Positions 29,933 to 38,084 of a DNA stretch of 64,000 nt are shown in pieces. Made by a program: the position numbers and the translations under genes. The notes below the pieces were generated by a model, which was not told the origin of the DNA, did not search any database, and was given only the letters and a program-made list of their open reading frames with translations. The DNA is taken from positions 682,001 through 746,000 of the forward strand of contig NZ_JADBEJ010000004.1 in assembly GCF_014873915.1 (NCBI RefSeq), read 5' to 3'. The stretch comes from Amycolatopsis roodepoortensis. Its GTDB lineage: Bacteria; Actinomycetota; Actinomycetes; Mycobacteriales; Pseudonocardiaceae. Each line of letters opens with the position of its first letter. Within the stretch, counting starts at the first letter, position 1.

Positions 29933-31198
29933 ATGACCGACATGATCACGGCGGGCCCCACCAGGGTGCCCGCGGCATCGAGCGAGCGAAGAACCGGTCG
30001 CGAGCGGATCCTCGGCTGGCTCGCCGGCGACTACGGCAAGGTCCTCCTGGTCGTCCTGGCCTGGAACGTCGCGCTGACCGCGGTGGCGTGGCTGTTCGGC
30101 CCGTCCACTCCGTCGAGCGAGGGCATTCCCAAGACCGGCATCGGTTCGACATGGAGCCTGCTCTCCCACACCTACCGCTGGGACGCCGGCAACTACGGCG
30201 AAATCGCCGAACACGCCTACACGGGCAGTTACGTACCGGTACGAGCGTTCTATCCGGTCTTCCCGATCTGCGTGTGGCTGGTCAAGACCCTCAGCTTCGG
30301 AACCCTCGGCCTGCTCACGGCCGGGTTCATCGTCAACCTGATCGCGACCTGGCTGGCGGGCGTGGCCCTGCTCAAGATCGCCCGGTTCTTCCTCAACTCC
30401 CCTCGCTCGCACTGGCTGGTCGTCGCCGCGTTCCTGACCGCGCCCGCCGCCTTCTTCCTGCACTCGTTCTACAGCGAGGCGGTGTTCTGCGCGCTCGGCT
30501 TCTGGGCGTATCTGTTCGCGTTACGACGTCAATGGCTGTGGATGGGCCTCTGCCTGATCCCGCTCACCGCGTCGCGGATCACCGCCGCGGTGTTCGTCGG
30601 CCTGTGTTTCCTGGAGTTCTGGCGATCCGCGGACTGGAAGCCGCGCGGCCTGCTGTCCTGGCCCATCCTCTGGTTCCCCGCCGCGTACGTCGGCCTCGCC
30701 GCACACATGCTCTACATGAAGATCGAGACCGGCAGCGCGATGTCGAGCTTCACCGCGCTCAAGAGCGCGAGCACCTGGTCGTACCACAAGTTCAACCCGA
30801 ACATCGTCGAGACGACGTTCACGGAACTCAAGATCACCTTCCGCGCGCTGATCGGCGTGAAGCCGATGGACGCGTGGACGCTGCTGAGTCACGCGCTGCC
30901 CATGCTCGGCCTGCTCCTGCTCCTGGCGGCCTCGGTCTACTTCTTCGTCGCGCTGCGGTCGAAAGGCCTGCCGCTCGCGCTGTTCGGGCTCGCCTCCTTC
31001 GTGATGCTGACGCTCAACAGCAACGTCGTCTCGGTGCACCGGTACCTGCTCCCGTGCCTGGTCATGTACCTCGCGCTGGTGCTGCTGGCCGAACGGCGCC
31101 CGAACCTGCGCGGCGTGGTGTACGCGACGATGTACCTCAACTCGCTGATCTGCGGCGCGATCTTCCTCCGTTTCGTCGCCGGTCATTGGTCCGGCTGA
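29933..31198 (+). CDS. GT-C mannosyltransferase-like membrane protein (PIG-V type)
   Basis: 421 residues with about ten TM helices and a 35-residue cytoplasmic N-terminus. The first extracytoplasmic loop has YRWDAGNYGEIAEHAY, matching the WDaxxY motif of PIG-V-like, polyprenyl-phosphate-sugar-dependent transferases. FYPVFPICVW follows as in that family. It would add a sugar, often mannose, to a lipid or protein acceptor outside the membrane. The gene contains a rare TTA leucine codon at 30521. It is 106 bases after the preceding gene. Confidence 0.65.
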   Translation: MTDMITAGPTRVPAASSERRTGRERILGWLAGDYGKVLLVVLAWNVALTAVAWLFGPSTPSSEGIPKTGIGSTWSLLSHTYRWDAGNYGEIAEHAYTGSYVPVRAFYPVFPICVWLVKTLSFGTLGLLTAGFIVNLIATWLAGVALLKIARFFLNSPRSHWLVVAAFLTAPAAFFLHSFYSEAVFCALGFWAYLFALRRQWLWMGLCLIPLTASRITAAVFVGLCFLEFWRSADWKPRGLLSWPILWFPAAYVGLAAHMLYMKIETGSAMSSFTALKSASTWSYHKFNPNIVETTFTELKITFRALIGVKPMDAWTLLSHALPMLGLLLLLAASVYFFVALRSKGLPLALFGLASFVMLTLNSNVVSVHRYLLPCLVMYLALVLLAERRPNLRGVVYATMYLNSLICGAIFLRFVAGHWSG

Positions 31199-31298
31199 CC
31201 ACCCGGAAGAGTCACCTCCGCCCCACCTCCTAGAATCAACCCACCTTGGCCGTGAACCCATTCACCGCCTTCTCCAGAAATCGCAACGGGGGTTTCCA

Positions 31299-32279
31299 AT
31301 GCCCGCGGACCACGACAGACGCCGGATCGCGTTCATCTTTCCCATTTACAACGAGGAAGAGAACATCGAACTCCTCCACCGCACGGTGGACGAGACGATG
31401 GCGCCGCTCGCCGACAAGTACGACTTCAGTTTCATCTACGTCGACGACGGCAGCCGCGATCGGTCGATGGACCTGCTCACCGCGCTGAGCCGGCGCGACG
31501 CCCGGGTCACCGTGATCGAGCTGTCCCGCAACTTCGGCCACCAGATGGCGGTCACCGCCGGGCTCGACCTGGTGGACGCGGACGCCGCGATCATCATGGA
31601 CAGCGACATGCAGGACCCGCCGCGGGTGGCGCTGGAATTGATCGCGAAATGGGACGAAGGCTTCGACGTCGTCTATGCGCAGCGTCGCTCGCGCCAGGAT
31701 TCGATGTTCAAGAAGCTCACCGCCGGCGCCTTCTACTGGTTCCTCCGGAAGATGGCCTCCGTCGAGATTCCCCGCAACACCGGCGACTTCCGGCTGATCG
31801 ACCGCAAGGTCGTCGACGAACTGCGCAAGTACCGCGAACAGGACCGGTTCCTGCGCGGGCTGATCAGCTACATCGGCTTCAAGCAGACGGCCGTCCTGTT
31901 CGACCGCGACAAACGGCACGCGGGGGTGACCGGTTATCCCCTGCGCAAGATGCTCCGCTTCGCCGCGGACGGCATCCTCGGTTTCTCCGTCGCGCCGCTG
32001 CGGATGATCACCCGGCTCGGCTACCTGATCTCGCTACTCAGCTTCCTCGGCATCCTGTACGTGCTCGGCGTCAAGCTCTTCGCGCCGACGACCGCCGTTC
32101 CGGGCTGGGCGTTCATCACCGCCGCGATGTTCTTCCTCGGCGGTATCCAGATCATCATGCTCGGGGTGCTCGGCAGCTACATCGGCCGGACCTATTCACA
32201 GGTGCAGAACCGCCCGCTCTACGGCATCGCGTCGGTCCGCTCCGGTTCCCCTGTCGACGCCGGGCAAGTCGCCCGGTGA
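31299..32279 (+). CDS. GtrB-like polyprenyl-phosphate glycosyltransferase (GT2)
   Basis: 326 residues. The N-terminal GT-A domain has IFPIYNEEENI, YVDDGSRDRSM (DD), MDSDMQDPP (DxD-like) and NTGDFRLIDRKVV. Two C-terminal TM hairpins follow (about 228-250 and 264-285). This is the GtrB/DPM1-type layout: it loads a sugar from its nucleotide form onto polyprenyl phosphate on the cytoplasmic face. The next gene is a GtrA-type flippase that overlaps it, so the two form a lipid-sugar supply unit for the GT-C enzymes of the cassette. Confidence 0.85.
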   Translation: MPADHDRRRIAFIFPIYNEEENIELLHRTVDETMAPLADKYDFSFIYVDDGSRDRSMDLLTALSRRDARVTVIELSRNFGHQMAVTAGLDLVDADAAIIMDSDMQDPPRVALELIAKWDEGFDVVYAQRRSRQDSMFKKLTAGAFYWFLRKMASVEIPRNTGDFRLIDRKVVDELRKYREQDRFLRGLISYIGFKQTAVLFDRDKRHAGVTGYPLRKMLRFAADGILGFSVAPLRMITRLGYLISLLSFLGILYVLGVKLFAPTTAVPGWAFITAAMFFLGGIQIIMLGVLGSYIGRTYSQVQNRPLYGIASVRSGSPVDAGQVAR

Positions 32280-32707
32280 AGCCGATCAGCGCCACCCAGG
32301 TGCGTTTCGGTGTCGTCGGGGTGCTCAACACCGCGGTCGACGCGCTCGGCTATGCCCTGCTGGCGACGCTCGGCGTCCCGATGTTCGTCGCGAACTTCAT
32401 CTCGACCACGGCGGGCATGCTGCTGAGCTTCACGCTCAACCGGAACTTCACCTTCCGCGCGAAGGACGGCGACATCCGCCGTCAGGCCGTTCTCTTCTTC
32501 GCCGTGACGGCCTTCGGCCTGTGGGTCGTCCACGCCGCGGTGATCTTCGCGGTCACCAAGCTCTTCCCCGGGATCAACGTGCTCATCCCGAAACTGGGCG
32601 CGATCGCGGTCGGCATGGTGTGGAACTACGTCCTGTACAAGAAGGTCGTCTTCCGGCACGGGGCGACCGAGCCCGCCGCGGTGGTCCAGCCCGGTCCGCC
32701 GGCCTGA
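32276..32707 (+). CDS. GtrA-family membrane protein (lipid-linked sugar flippase)
   Basis: 143 residues from GTG 32276, a GTGA overlap with the GT2 stop. RFGVVGVLNTAVDALGYALL and LNRNFTFRAKDG, with a later WNYVLYKKVVF, match the GtrA/DPMS-like family with four TM helices. It is thought to flip polyprenyl-phosphate-sugar across the membrane. Coupling to a GtrB-like gene supports this. Confidence 0.85.
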   Translation: MKPISATQVRFGVVGVLNTAVDALGYALLATLGVPMFVANFISTTAGMLLSFTLNRNFTFRAKDGDIRRQAVLFFAVTAFGLWVVHAAVIFAVTKLFPGINVLIPKLGAIAVGMVWNYVLYKKVVFRHGATEPAAVVQPGPPA

Positions 32708-32719
32708 ACCACCGCCGGG

Positions 32720-34024
32720 CTAGGGCTTTTCCGGAAGCGGCGTGCCCAGGTGCGCCCTGGGTCGACTCCACAGCTGCCGCGTTGTCTCGCGGAGGAGCGC
32801 GATGAGGAGTACCAACTGGAGCGCGGCGAGAATGCGGAAGTCGATGCCTTCAGCGCCTCCCTTGGCCCAGAAGAGGAAGGGAACGTAGCTGAACAATGAG
32901 GTGAACTGGATCCCCAGCGGCAAGAACCAAAGCCGCCGGGGAAGGTGGAACGCGAGCAGCACGGTGAGGATGTCGGCGAGGTAGAAGTACCGGTCGTGCA
33001 TCGACGGCAACACGAACGGGACGAGGATCGTCGACACGGCACCGAGCAACAGGATCCTGGTGTCGGTGAGTTCGGCGCGGCTGATGAGGACGAGAAGGCA
33101 GCCGATCAAGACGAGGACACCGGCGAAGAGGACACCGGGAGTGCGCATGGCGTCGAGACCTTGTTCGCCCCGGAAGAACTGCCAGATCGACGGTGCTCCC
33201 ATGGTGAGCTGCGTCCAGACGTCGGTGGCACTGAGGTAGACGGTGAGCAGCTTCTCCGGAGCCGCACCGGCGAGGAAGGCCGGCACGTCCAGCAGCACGT
33301 AGACGGCGGGGATCGCGAGCAAACAGCGCCACGGGATTCTTCCGACCAAGACGAGAACCAGCAGAAGCGGGAAGAGGAAGATCGCCTGCAGCTTGAAGGA
33401 CAACGCGAGGCCGAAGAAGAGGCAAGCCAACCATGGCCGGCGGGTCAGGACGTAGTAGAGCGCTCCGATGGAGAACGCCGTGTAGATCGCGTCACCCTGA
33501 GCCCACATCGAGCCGTTCAAGATGACCGTGGGCAGCAAGAACACCGTGATCGCGGCGAACAGCGACGGCCAGGTCCTGCCGAACCGGAGTGCGACGATCC
33601 GGTAGGCGAAGAACGCGGTCACCAACTCGAAGGCCACCGAGAACGCCTTGATTCCGGCGAGCGGCGAGATCGGCAGGTAGGTGAGCACGACCATGAAGTA
33701 GCGATATGGCGCGTTCAGGTCGGCGAATTCGTAACGCAGAGCGGCGAAGCCACCGTGATCGACGATGAAGTCGTACCACCTGCGGTAGTAGACGATGTAG
33801 TCCGAAGTCTGATAGCGGAACAGCGACAGCCGGACACCGAAGGCGATCCCGACGACCAGGACGACAAGGATCACCATGTACACGCGCCGGGCGCGCTCTG
33901 AGACCCCGGTCTCGGGGGCGTCAGGCGCGGATGGGCCATCCGTCGAGTCGGCGGGGACGGAAGTACCGCGTTCAGACTGGTGGTCCACAGAGGAAATCGG
34001 CATGACGATTCTGTCCTGATTCAC
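32720..34024 (-). CDS. GT-C-fold membrane glycosyltransferase, GT87/ArnT-like
   Basis: 434 residues. A Ser/Pro-rich cytoplasmic N-terminus of about 45 residues precedes twelve or so TM helices. The first outer loop holds QTSDYIVYYRRWYDFI with the SDY acidic motif typical of GT-C catalytic loops, and LNAPYRYFMVVLTYLPIS follows. SMWAQGDAIYTAF and a PSMHDRYFY segment are as in mannosyltransferases using polyprenyl-phosphate donors. It converges on the GtrA gene with only 12 bases between stops. It may use the lipid-sugar made by the GtrB/GtrA pair. Met8 is an alternative start. Confidence 0.7.
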   Translation of the reverse strand: MNQDRIVMPISSVDHQSERGTSVPADSTDGPSAPDAPETGVSERARRVYMVILVVLVVGIAFGVRLSLFRYQTSDYIVYYRRWYDFIVDHGGFAALRYEFADLNAPYRYFMVVLTYLPISPLAGIKAFSVAFELVTAFFAYRIVALRFGRTWPSLFAAITVFLLPTVILNGSMWAQGDAIYTAFSIGALYYVLTRRPWLACLFFGLALSFKLQAIFLFPLLLVLVLVGRIPWRCLLAIPAVYVLLDVPAFLAGAAPEKLLTVYLSATDVWTQLTMGAPSIWQFFRGEQGLDAMRTPGVLFAGVLVLIGCLLVLISRAELTDTRILLLGAVSTILVPFVLPSMHDRYFYLADILTVLLAFHLPRRLWFLPLGIQFTSLFSYVPFLFWAKGGAEGIDFRILAALQLVLLIALLRETTRQLWSRPRAHLGTPLPEKP

Positions 34025-34572
34025 TCAAAGGATGGGGCGGCCCGACTGGTGGATCCGAAACACCATCTGCCAAGCGGCAGGAGGCACCACGAATGCTACG
34101 CGTGACGGTTCGATGGCCGGCTACCGAGTACCGATCCGGTGAATCGTCAGCCGGCACCCGGCTTCGGGCGGTGACCTGAGCAGTCGCGGATCTAGCGCAC
34201 CATGTGCTCAAGGTCCTTCAGTCCGGGATCGTGTGTTCAGTGCCGTCGCCGCACGGGATCTGGAGGCGCTGGTCGCCCCGGCGGTCAAGAAGACCGCCCG
34301 GCTTACGGCCGCCACCACCTGGCCATTGTGCTTTGGCGAAGACAGTATGGGCACAGCACTCGGCTTGCTTGAAGGCGTGTTCTCTCCGTCTCGAGCCGGT
34401 GACGTGGTACGACATCGAGCCCGGCACATTCCGGTCTACTCGGACCCAAGATTGATCAAGAACAGGACTCAGCCGATCATGGAACATTATCGTACGGGCG
34501 TCGTTCCATGCGGCACCCGTCCCGCGTAGGCTGAAAGCCACTTGTACGCGCCGAAGGGCTCACGAAATAGTC
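34025..34572. other. 548-base stretch without a recognisable gene
   Basis: Short open frames exist on both strands but none has codon bias or family features. The GC content is visibly lower than its surroundings. An inverted repeat CATGGAAC/GTTCCATG (34478-34485 and 34503-34510) enclosing a CATTAT hexamer lies 60-95 bases before the next gene and may be its promoter or operator. A decayed gene cannot be excluded. Confidence 0.4.
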
Positions 34573-35310
34573 ATGGATCTCCGGGAAACGGCAGTCGTCA
34601 CGCGGATATCCGCGAACATCGAAACCGAGGACTTCGCCGCGGCCGCCACGCTGGGCGAACGTCTCATCGGCGAGTTCGACGCCACCGAGCTGGAGATCTG
34701 CCGCGCCGACCCCGAAGGCGGCTGGAAGGGATACCTGGTCTCGGTCGGCTATCGCACACCTCCGGCCGATGGCGAGGAACCCGCCGAAACGCTGCACCGG
34801 GCCGCGGTACCCGCGCTTTTCCACTTCGGCCTGAATGCGCAATTATTCGAAATCCACGGCACGCCGGAGACCGGCCAATACGGAAGCTACGACGCTTACG
34901 ACACCCAGGCGGACGGATTCACGCTCTATTCGCTGATGGCGTCCGTCGGCGGCACCGACCCGCGTGAACCCGCGCATGTCCCCCGGCACGATTTCTCCCC
35001 GCGCGCGGAAACCGATGTCATTTCGCGGGTACATCTCTATGTCCCCACCGGTGACCTGCGGCTGGCCGTGGACCTGTGCGGCCGTCCCGCGGCCGACCTT
35101 TCGGCGTCGCTGGTCCGGATCAGCACGGACGCGGGCCCTTGCGAAGCCGTGTTGTTGTCGGCTCTTCCCGCTCTGGCAGGGGAAAGCGGCGACGAGGCAC
35201 TCAGCCGGGTCACGAACGAGGTGAACGCCCAGCTGTCCCAGGTGAACATGTCCGTCCGAGCCGTCCACACCGGACTGGAGGACGATCCGTTCCACACCGA
35301 GCCCGGCTGA
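34573..35310 (+). CDS. Hypothetical protein, no recognised family
   Basis: 245 residues, acidic, with no signal peptide or TM segment. The N-terminus MDLRETAVVTRISANIETEDFA has no motif I know. The middle has LHRAAVPALFHFGLNAQLFEIHG and a Tyr-rich QYGSYDAYDTQADGFTLYSLMA. The C-terminal half reads as an alternating hydrophobic beta pattern (VISRVHLYVPTGDLRLAVDL). Codon use looks like a real gene, with strong GC3. It stands alone, converging on prfA with about 34 bases between. Confidence 0.5.
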   Translation: MDLRETAVVTRISANIETEDFAAAATLGERLIGEFDATELEICRADPEGGWKGYLVSVGYRTPPADGEEPAETLHRAAVPALFHFGLNAQLFEIHGTPETGQYGSYDAYDTQADGFTLYSLMASVGGTDPREPAHVPRHDFSPRAETDVISRVHLYVPTGDLRLAVDLCGRPAADLSASLVRISTDAGPCEAVLLSALPALAGESGDEALSRVTNEVNAQLSQVNMSVRAVHTGLEDDPFHTEPG

Positions 35311-35344
35311 CGTTCCCCAGAGGACAGCGTCGCGGTCGCGCGGA

Positions 35345-36415
35345 TCAGCCCGCGTGGGCGGCCAGCCGCTCTTCGCGGTCCGCGGTGATGAGCGCGTCCA
35401 GCACGCCGTCGAGGTCGCCGTCGAGGACCTGGTCCAGGTTGTACGCCTTGTAGTTCACCCGGTGGTCGGCGATGCGGTTCTCGGCGAAGTTGTAGGTGCG
35501 GACCCGCTCGGAGCGGTCGACGGTGCGGACCTGCGAGCGGCGAGCATCCGACGCCTTCGCGGCGGCCTCCTCCTCGGCGATCGCCTGGAGGCGGGCCTGC
35601 AGCACCTGCAGGGCGCGGGCACGGTTCTGGATCTGCGACTTCTCGTTCTGGCACGAGACGACCACGCCGGTCGGGATATGCGTGATCCGCACCGCCGAGT
35701 CGGTCGTGTTGACGCTCTGGCCGCCGGGGCCGGACGAGCGGTAGACGTCGATCCGCAGGTCGTTCGGGTCGATCTCGACCTCGACGTCCTCGGGTTCGGG
35801 GTAGATGAGCACGCCGGAGGCGGAGGTGTGGATGCGGCCCTGAGATTCGGTGGCGGGCACGCGCTGCACGCGGTGCACCCCGCCCTCGAACTTCAGCCGC
35901 GCCCAGACGCCGTCGGCCTCGGCGGACCGGCTCTTGATGGACACGGTGACGTCCTTGAAGCCGCCGAGGTCCGAGTCGACCGAGTCGAGCACCTCGGCCT
36001 TCCAGCCGTGACGCTCGGCGTAGCGCAGGTACATGCGCAGCAGGTCGCCGGCGAACAGCGCCGACTCCTCGCCGCCTTCACCCGACTTGATCTCCATGAC
36101 CACGTCGGAACCGTCGTACGGGTCGCGCGGCAGGAGCAGTTCGGTGAGCTTGGCTTCGAGCACCGGGATCTTGGCGGAGATCTCTTCGGCTTCGGCCGCG
36201 AAGGCCGAGTCTTCCGCCGCCAGCTCCTTCGCCGTTTCGAAGTCGTCACGGGCGGTGTCGAGCTCGCGGACCGTCTTGACGACGGGGCTCAGCTCCGCGT
36301 ACCGGCGGCCGAGCTTGCGAGCGCGCGCCTGGTCGGCGTGCACGGACGGGTCGGCCAGCTGCTCTTCCAGCTGGGCGTGCTCTTCGAGCAGACCCTTCAG
36401 CGAACTCGAATCCAC
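35345..36415 (-). CDS. prfA: Peptide chain release factor 1
   Basis: 356 residues from GTG 36415, spaced correctly from AGAGGTGG; a frame to TTG 36430 exists but adds unconserved residues. The stop-codon motif PAT is in [16 protein letters not shown], as in RF1 (UAA/UAG reading). The GGQ motif is in [18 protein letters not shown], whose Gln is the PrmC substrate. It is separated from prmC by the accessory region but still follows rpmE. Confidence 0.95.
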   Translation of the reverse strand: MDSSSLKGLLEEHAQLEEQLADPSVHADQARARKLGRRYAELSPVVKTVRELDTARDDFETAKELAAEDSAFAAEAEEISAKIPVLEAKLTELLLPRDPYDGSDVVMEIKSGEGGEESALFAGDLLRMYLRYAERHGWKAEVLDSVDSDLGGFKDVTVSIKSRSAEADGVWARLKFEGGVHRVQRVPATESQGRIHTSASGVLIYPEPEDVEVEIDPNDLRIDVYRSSGPGGQSVNTTDSAVRITHIPTGVVVSCQNEKSQIQNRARALQVLQARLQAIAEEEAAAKASDARRSQVRTVDRSERVRTYNFAENRIADHRVNYKAYNLDQVLDGDLDGVLDALITADREERLAAHAG

Positions 36416-36460
36416 CACTCCACCTCTCAACGACCGGACGAAACCAAGGCTGTAACACCA

Positions 36461-36500
36461 AAGAAAACGGCGCCTACCCGGACATGCGGGTAGGCGCCGT
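36461..36500 (-). terminator. Intrinsic terminator after rpmE
   Basis: 14-bp perfect stem (36467-36480 with 36487-36500) and a six-base loop. On the minus strand it is followed by TTTTCTTT, the only classic U-tract terminator seen in the window. It lies between rpmE and prfA, so prfA probably needs its own promoter or readthrough. Confidence 0.75.
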
Positions 36501-36508
36501 CGTTCAAG

Positions 36509-36736
36509 CTACTTGGCGTCTTCGGCCTTCTTGCGCTTGCCGTAGCGAGCCTCGAAGCGCGCGACGCGGCCGCCGGTGTCCATGAGCTTCTGCTTGCCGG
36601 TGTAGAACGGGTGGCAGTTCGAGCAGATCTCGACGTGGAGGTTGCCGGAGGTCTTGGTGCTGCGCGTGGTGAATTCGTTGCCACAGTCACAGTTCACGTG
36701 CGTGACGACGTACTCGGGGTGAATACCGCTCTTCAT
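36509..36736 (-). CDS. rpmE: 50S ribosomal protein L31 (zinc-binding form)
   Basis: 75 residues from ATG 36736 after GAGAGGAC. The zinc ligands are intact: CDC near 16-18 and CSNC near 37-40, so this is the C+ form that stores zinc. In actinomycetes a Zur-repressed C- paralogue usually exists elsewhere. It has the conserved position between rho and prfA. Confidence 0.96.
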   Translation of the reverse strand: MKSGIHPEYVVTHVNCDCGNEFTTRSTKTSGNLHVEICSNCHPFYTGKQKLMDTGGRVARFEARYGKRKKAEDAK

Positions 36737-36958
36737 GGTGTCCTCTCTCGTTGGCCCCGGGTCCCCGTGCGGGGTGAACCGGTGCCGGACTTCAGCGGAT
36801 GATTTTGCCAGATGTGCTGGCAGTGGCGTCAACGCACCCCTCCCCCGGCGTATTCCATTACGTTGAGTTATCAACTATCGACACCTGGTTGTACGAAATT
36901 TGTACTTGATCACGCGATGCTCCTTCTGTTGGTGATTCCTCAACAGGAGGTACTGATC

Positions 36959-37504
36959 ATGCGCACCATCCTCGCCAAGGTGGCGAAGCCGGCCTCCGTC
37001 GCCGCGCTGGCCATCGCGGCCTTCGCCATGGCTCCGGTCGCGGGAGCCGCCCCGGCCGCCCCCGAAGCGGGCGCCACCATCACCGCCGCCGACATCAACC
37101 CGACCGCGGGGACGTTCACCACCGTGTCCGACGGCGACCTGGCCATCCAGGGCGCCGGCGACGGCACGCCCGCCGGAGCGGTCCAGTGGTTCAAGAACCG
37201 CATGGGTTCCACCGCGTACCAGGGCCTCTGCGAGAAGGCGGTCGAGAACGCGTACGGGACCACCGGCGTCTGGGCCTCGGCCAACGCGCACTGGAACGGC
37301 GCGAGCCCGAAGCACACGACCGGGACGCCGCCGAAGGGCTCCTTCGTGTACTGGAACATCAGCCAGTGGGGCCACGTCGGCATCGCCGACGGCTCCGGCG
37401 GGATCTACGCCACCAGCATCGGCGGCAAGATCGGCCACGCGTCGAGCGTGCACTACTTCAACAACTACCGCGGCTGGACTCCCGCGGCGGTTCCGCACCG
37501 CTGA
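36959..37504 (+). CDS. Secreted Cys/His hydrolase-like protein (NlpC/P60- or CHAP-like)
   Basis: 181 residues from ATG 36959 with a perfect AGGAGG. A Sec signal peptide ends about 30 (VAGAAPA). The mature domain begins with AVQWFKNRMGSTAYQGLCEKAVENAYG, whose Cys lies at the start of a helix. GTPPKGSFVYWNISQWGHVGIADGSGG follows, with a GHVGI histidine. The Cys-then-GHVGI arrangement is that of NlpC/P60 and CHAP peptidoglycan hydrolases. It could cleave stem peptides or cross-bridges. It is inserted in the rho-rpmE interval on the opposite strand. Confidence 0.65.
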   Translation: MRTILAKVAKPASVAALAIAAFAMAPVAGAAPAAPEAGATITAADINPTAGTFTTVSDGDLAIQGAGDGTPAGAVQWFKNRMGSTAYQGLCEKAVENAYGTTGVWASANAHWNGASPKHTTGTPPKGSFVYWNISQWGHVGIADGSGGIYATSIGGKIGHASSVHYFNNYRGWTPAAVPHR

Positions 37505-37514
37505 GCCCTCGGGT

Positions 37515-37567
37515 CGCGTGAAGGCCCCCTTCCCTTCGCTGAGCCGAGGGAAGGGGGCCTTCACGCG
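37515..37567. terminator. Palindrome of the GTGAAGGCCCCCTTC family
   Basis: 26-bp arms (37515-37540 and 37542-37567) with one mismatch and one G-T pair. It lies between convergent genes and ends on the base before the kinase stop codon. Confidence 0.7.
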
Positions 37568-38005
37568 CTATCCAGCTGCGCAAGAGCGGAAGTGCCACAC
37601 GATGATCGAGTCGCCGGAGAGTATGCCCCGCAGCGTCTCGACGTTGCCGTTGCAGATCCGGCGACGGGTGACGCAGCGCACCACGGTCCGGCGCACCAGC
37701 CGGCTCAGCGAAACCCAGCGCGGATAGTCCAGCGCCACGATCAGTTCGGCGCGAGGCAACGCGATGTCACGCCATTTGGCGAACATCCCGTCGATGATCC
37801 AGCGCTCCCCCGCGACCAGCGCGCCGATCCGGCGTCGTTGCTCGTCGTCGGGAACCGGCACCCAACCCGGCTGCCAGGCGAGATCGTCGTCGACCGAATG
37901 GCACGGCAGCCCGGTCCGCTCGGCCAACTTTCGCGCCAGCGTCGACTTGCCCGAACCGGTGACCCCGTACACGACGACCCGGCCCGGCACAGGCGGGGCA
38001 CTCAC
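37568..38005 (-). CDS. P-loop nucleotide kinase-like protein, C-terminally short
   Basis: 145 residues. Walker A is VTGSGKSTLARKL. DDDLAWQPGWVPVPDDEQRR and RWIIDGMFAKWRDIALPRAELIVALDYPRW match adenylate-kinase/FlaR (topology modulation) relatives. RICNGNVETLR and DSIIVWHFRSCAAG end it. Relatives, as I recall them, continue with a basic helix after WHFRS for some 30-40 residues, so the C-terminus seems lost. The stop lies exactly at the edge of a palindrome, and another palindrome of the same family lies 15 bases before the start. Confidence 0.6.
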   Translation of the reverse strand: MSAPPVPGRVVVYGVTGSGKSTLARKLAERTGLPCHSVDDDLAWQPGWVPVPDDEQRRRIGALVAGERWIIDGMFAKWRDIALPRAELIVALDYPRWVSLSRLVRRTVVRCVTRRRICNGNVETLRGILSGDSIIVWHFRSCAAG

Positions 38006-38019
38006 GAGGCCCGCCCGAA

Positions 38020-38074
38020 GTACGTGAAGGCCCCCTTCACTGCGCCTAGCGCAGTGAAGGGGGCCTTCACGTAC
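38020..38074. terminator. Perfect 26-bp-arm palindrome of the GTGAAGGCCCCCTTC family
   Basis: Arms 38020-38045 and 38049-38074 with loop CTA. It begins ten bases past the rho stop and ends just before the kinase start. It should terminate rho transcription and leaves almost no space for a kinase promoter. Confidence 0.7.
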
Positions 38075-38084
38075 AGAGCGAGAC

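Noticed and set aside
34204..34541. Short frames on both strands in the gap before the orphan gene
   Set aside because: None has a ribosome site, codon bias or a recognisable motif; I left the region as gene-free.
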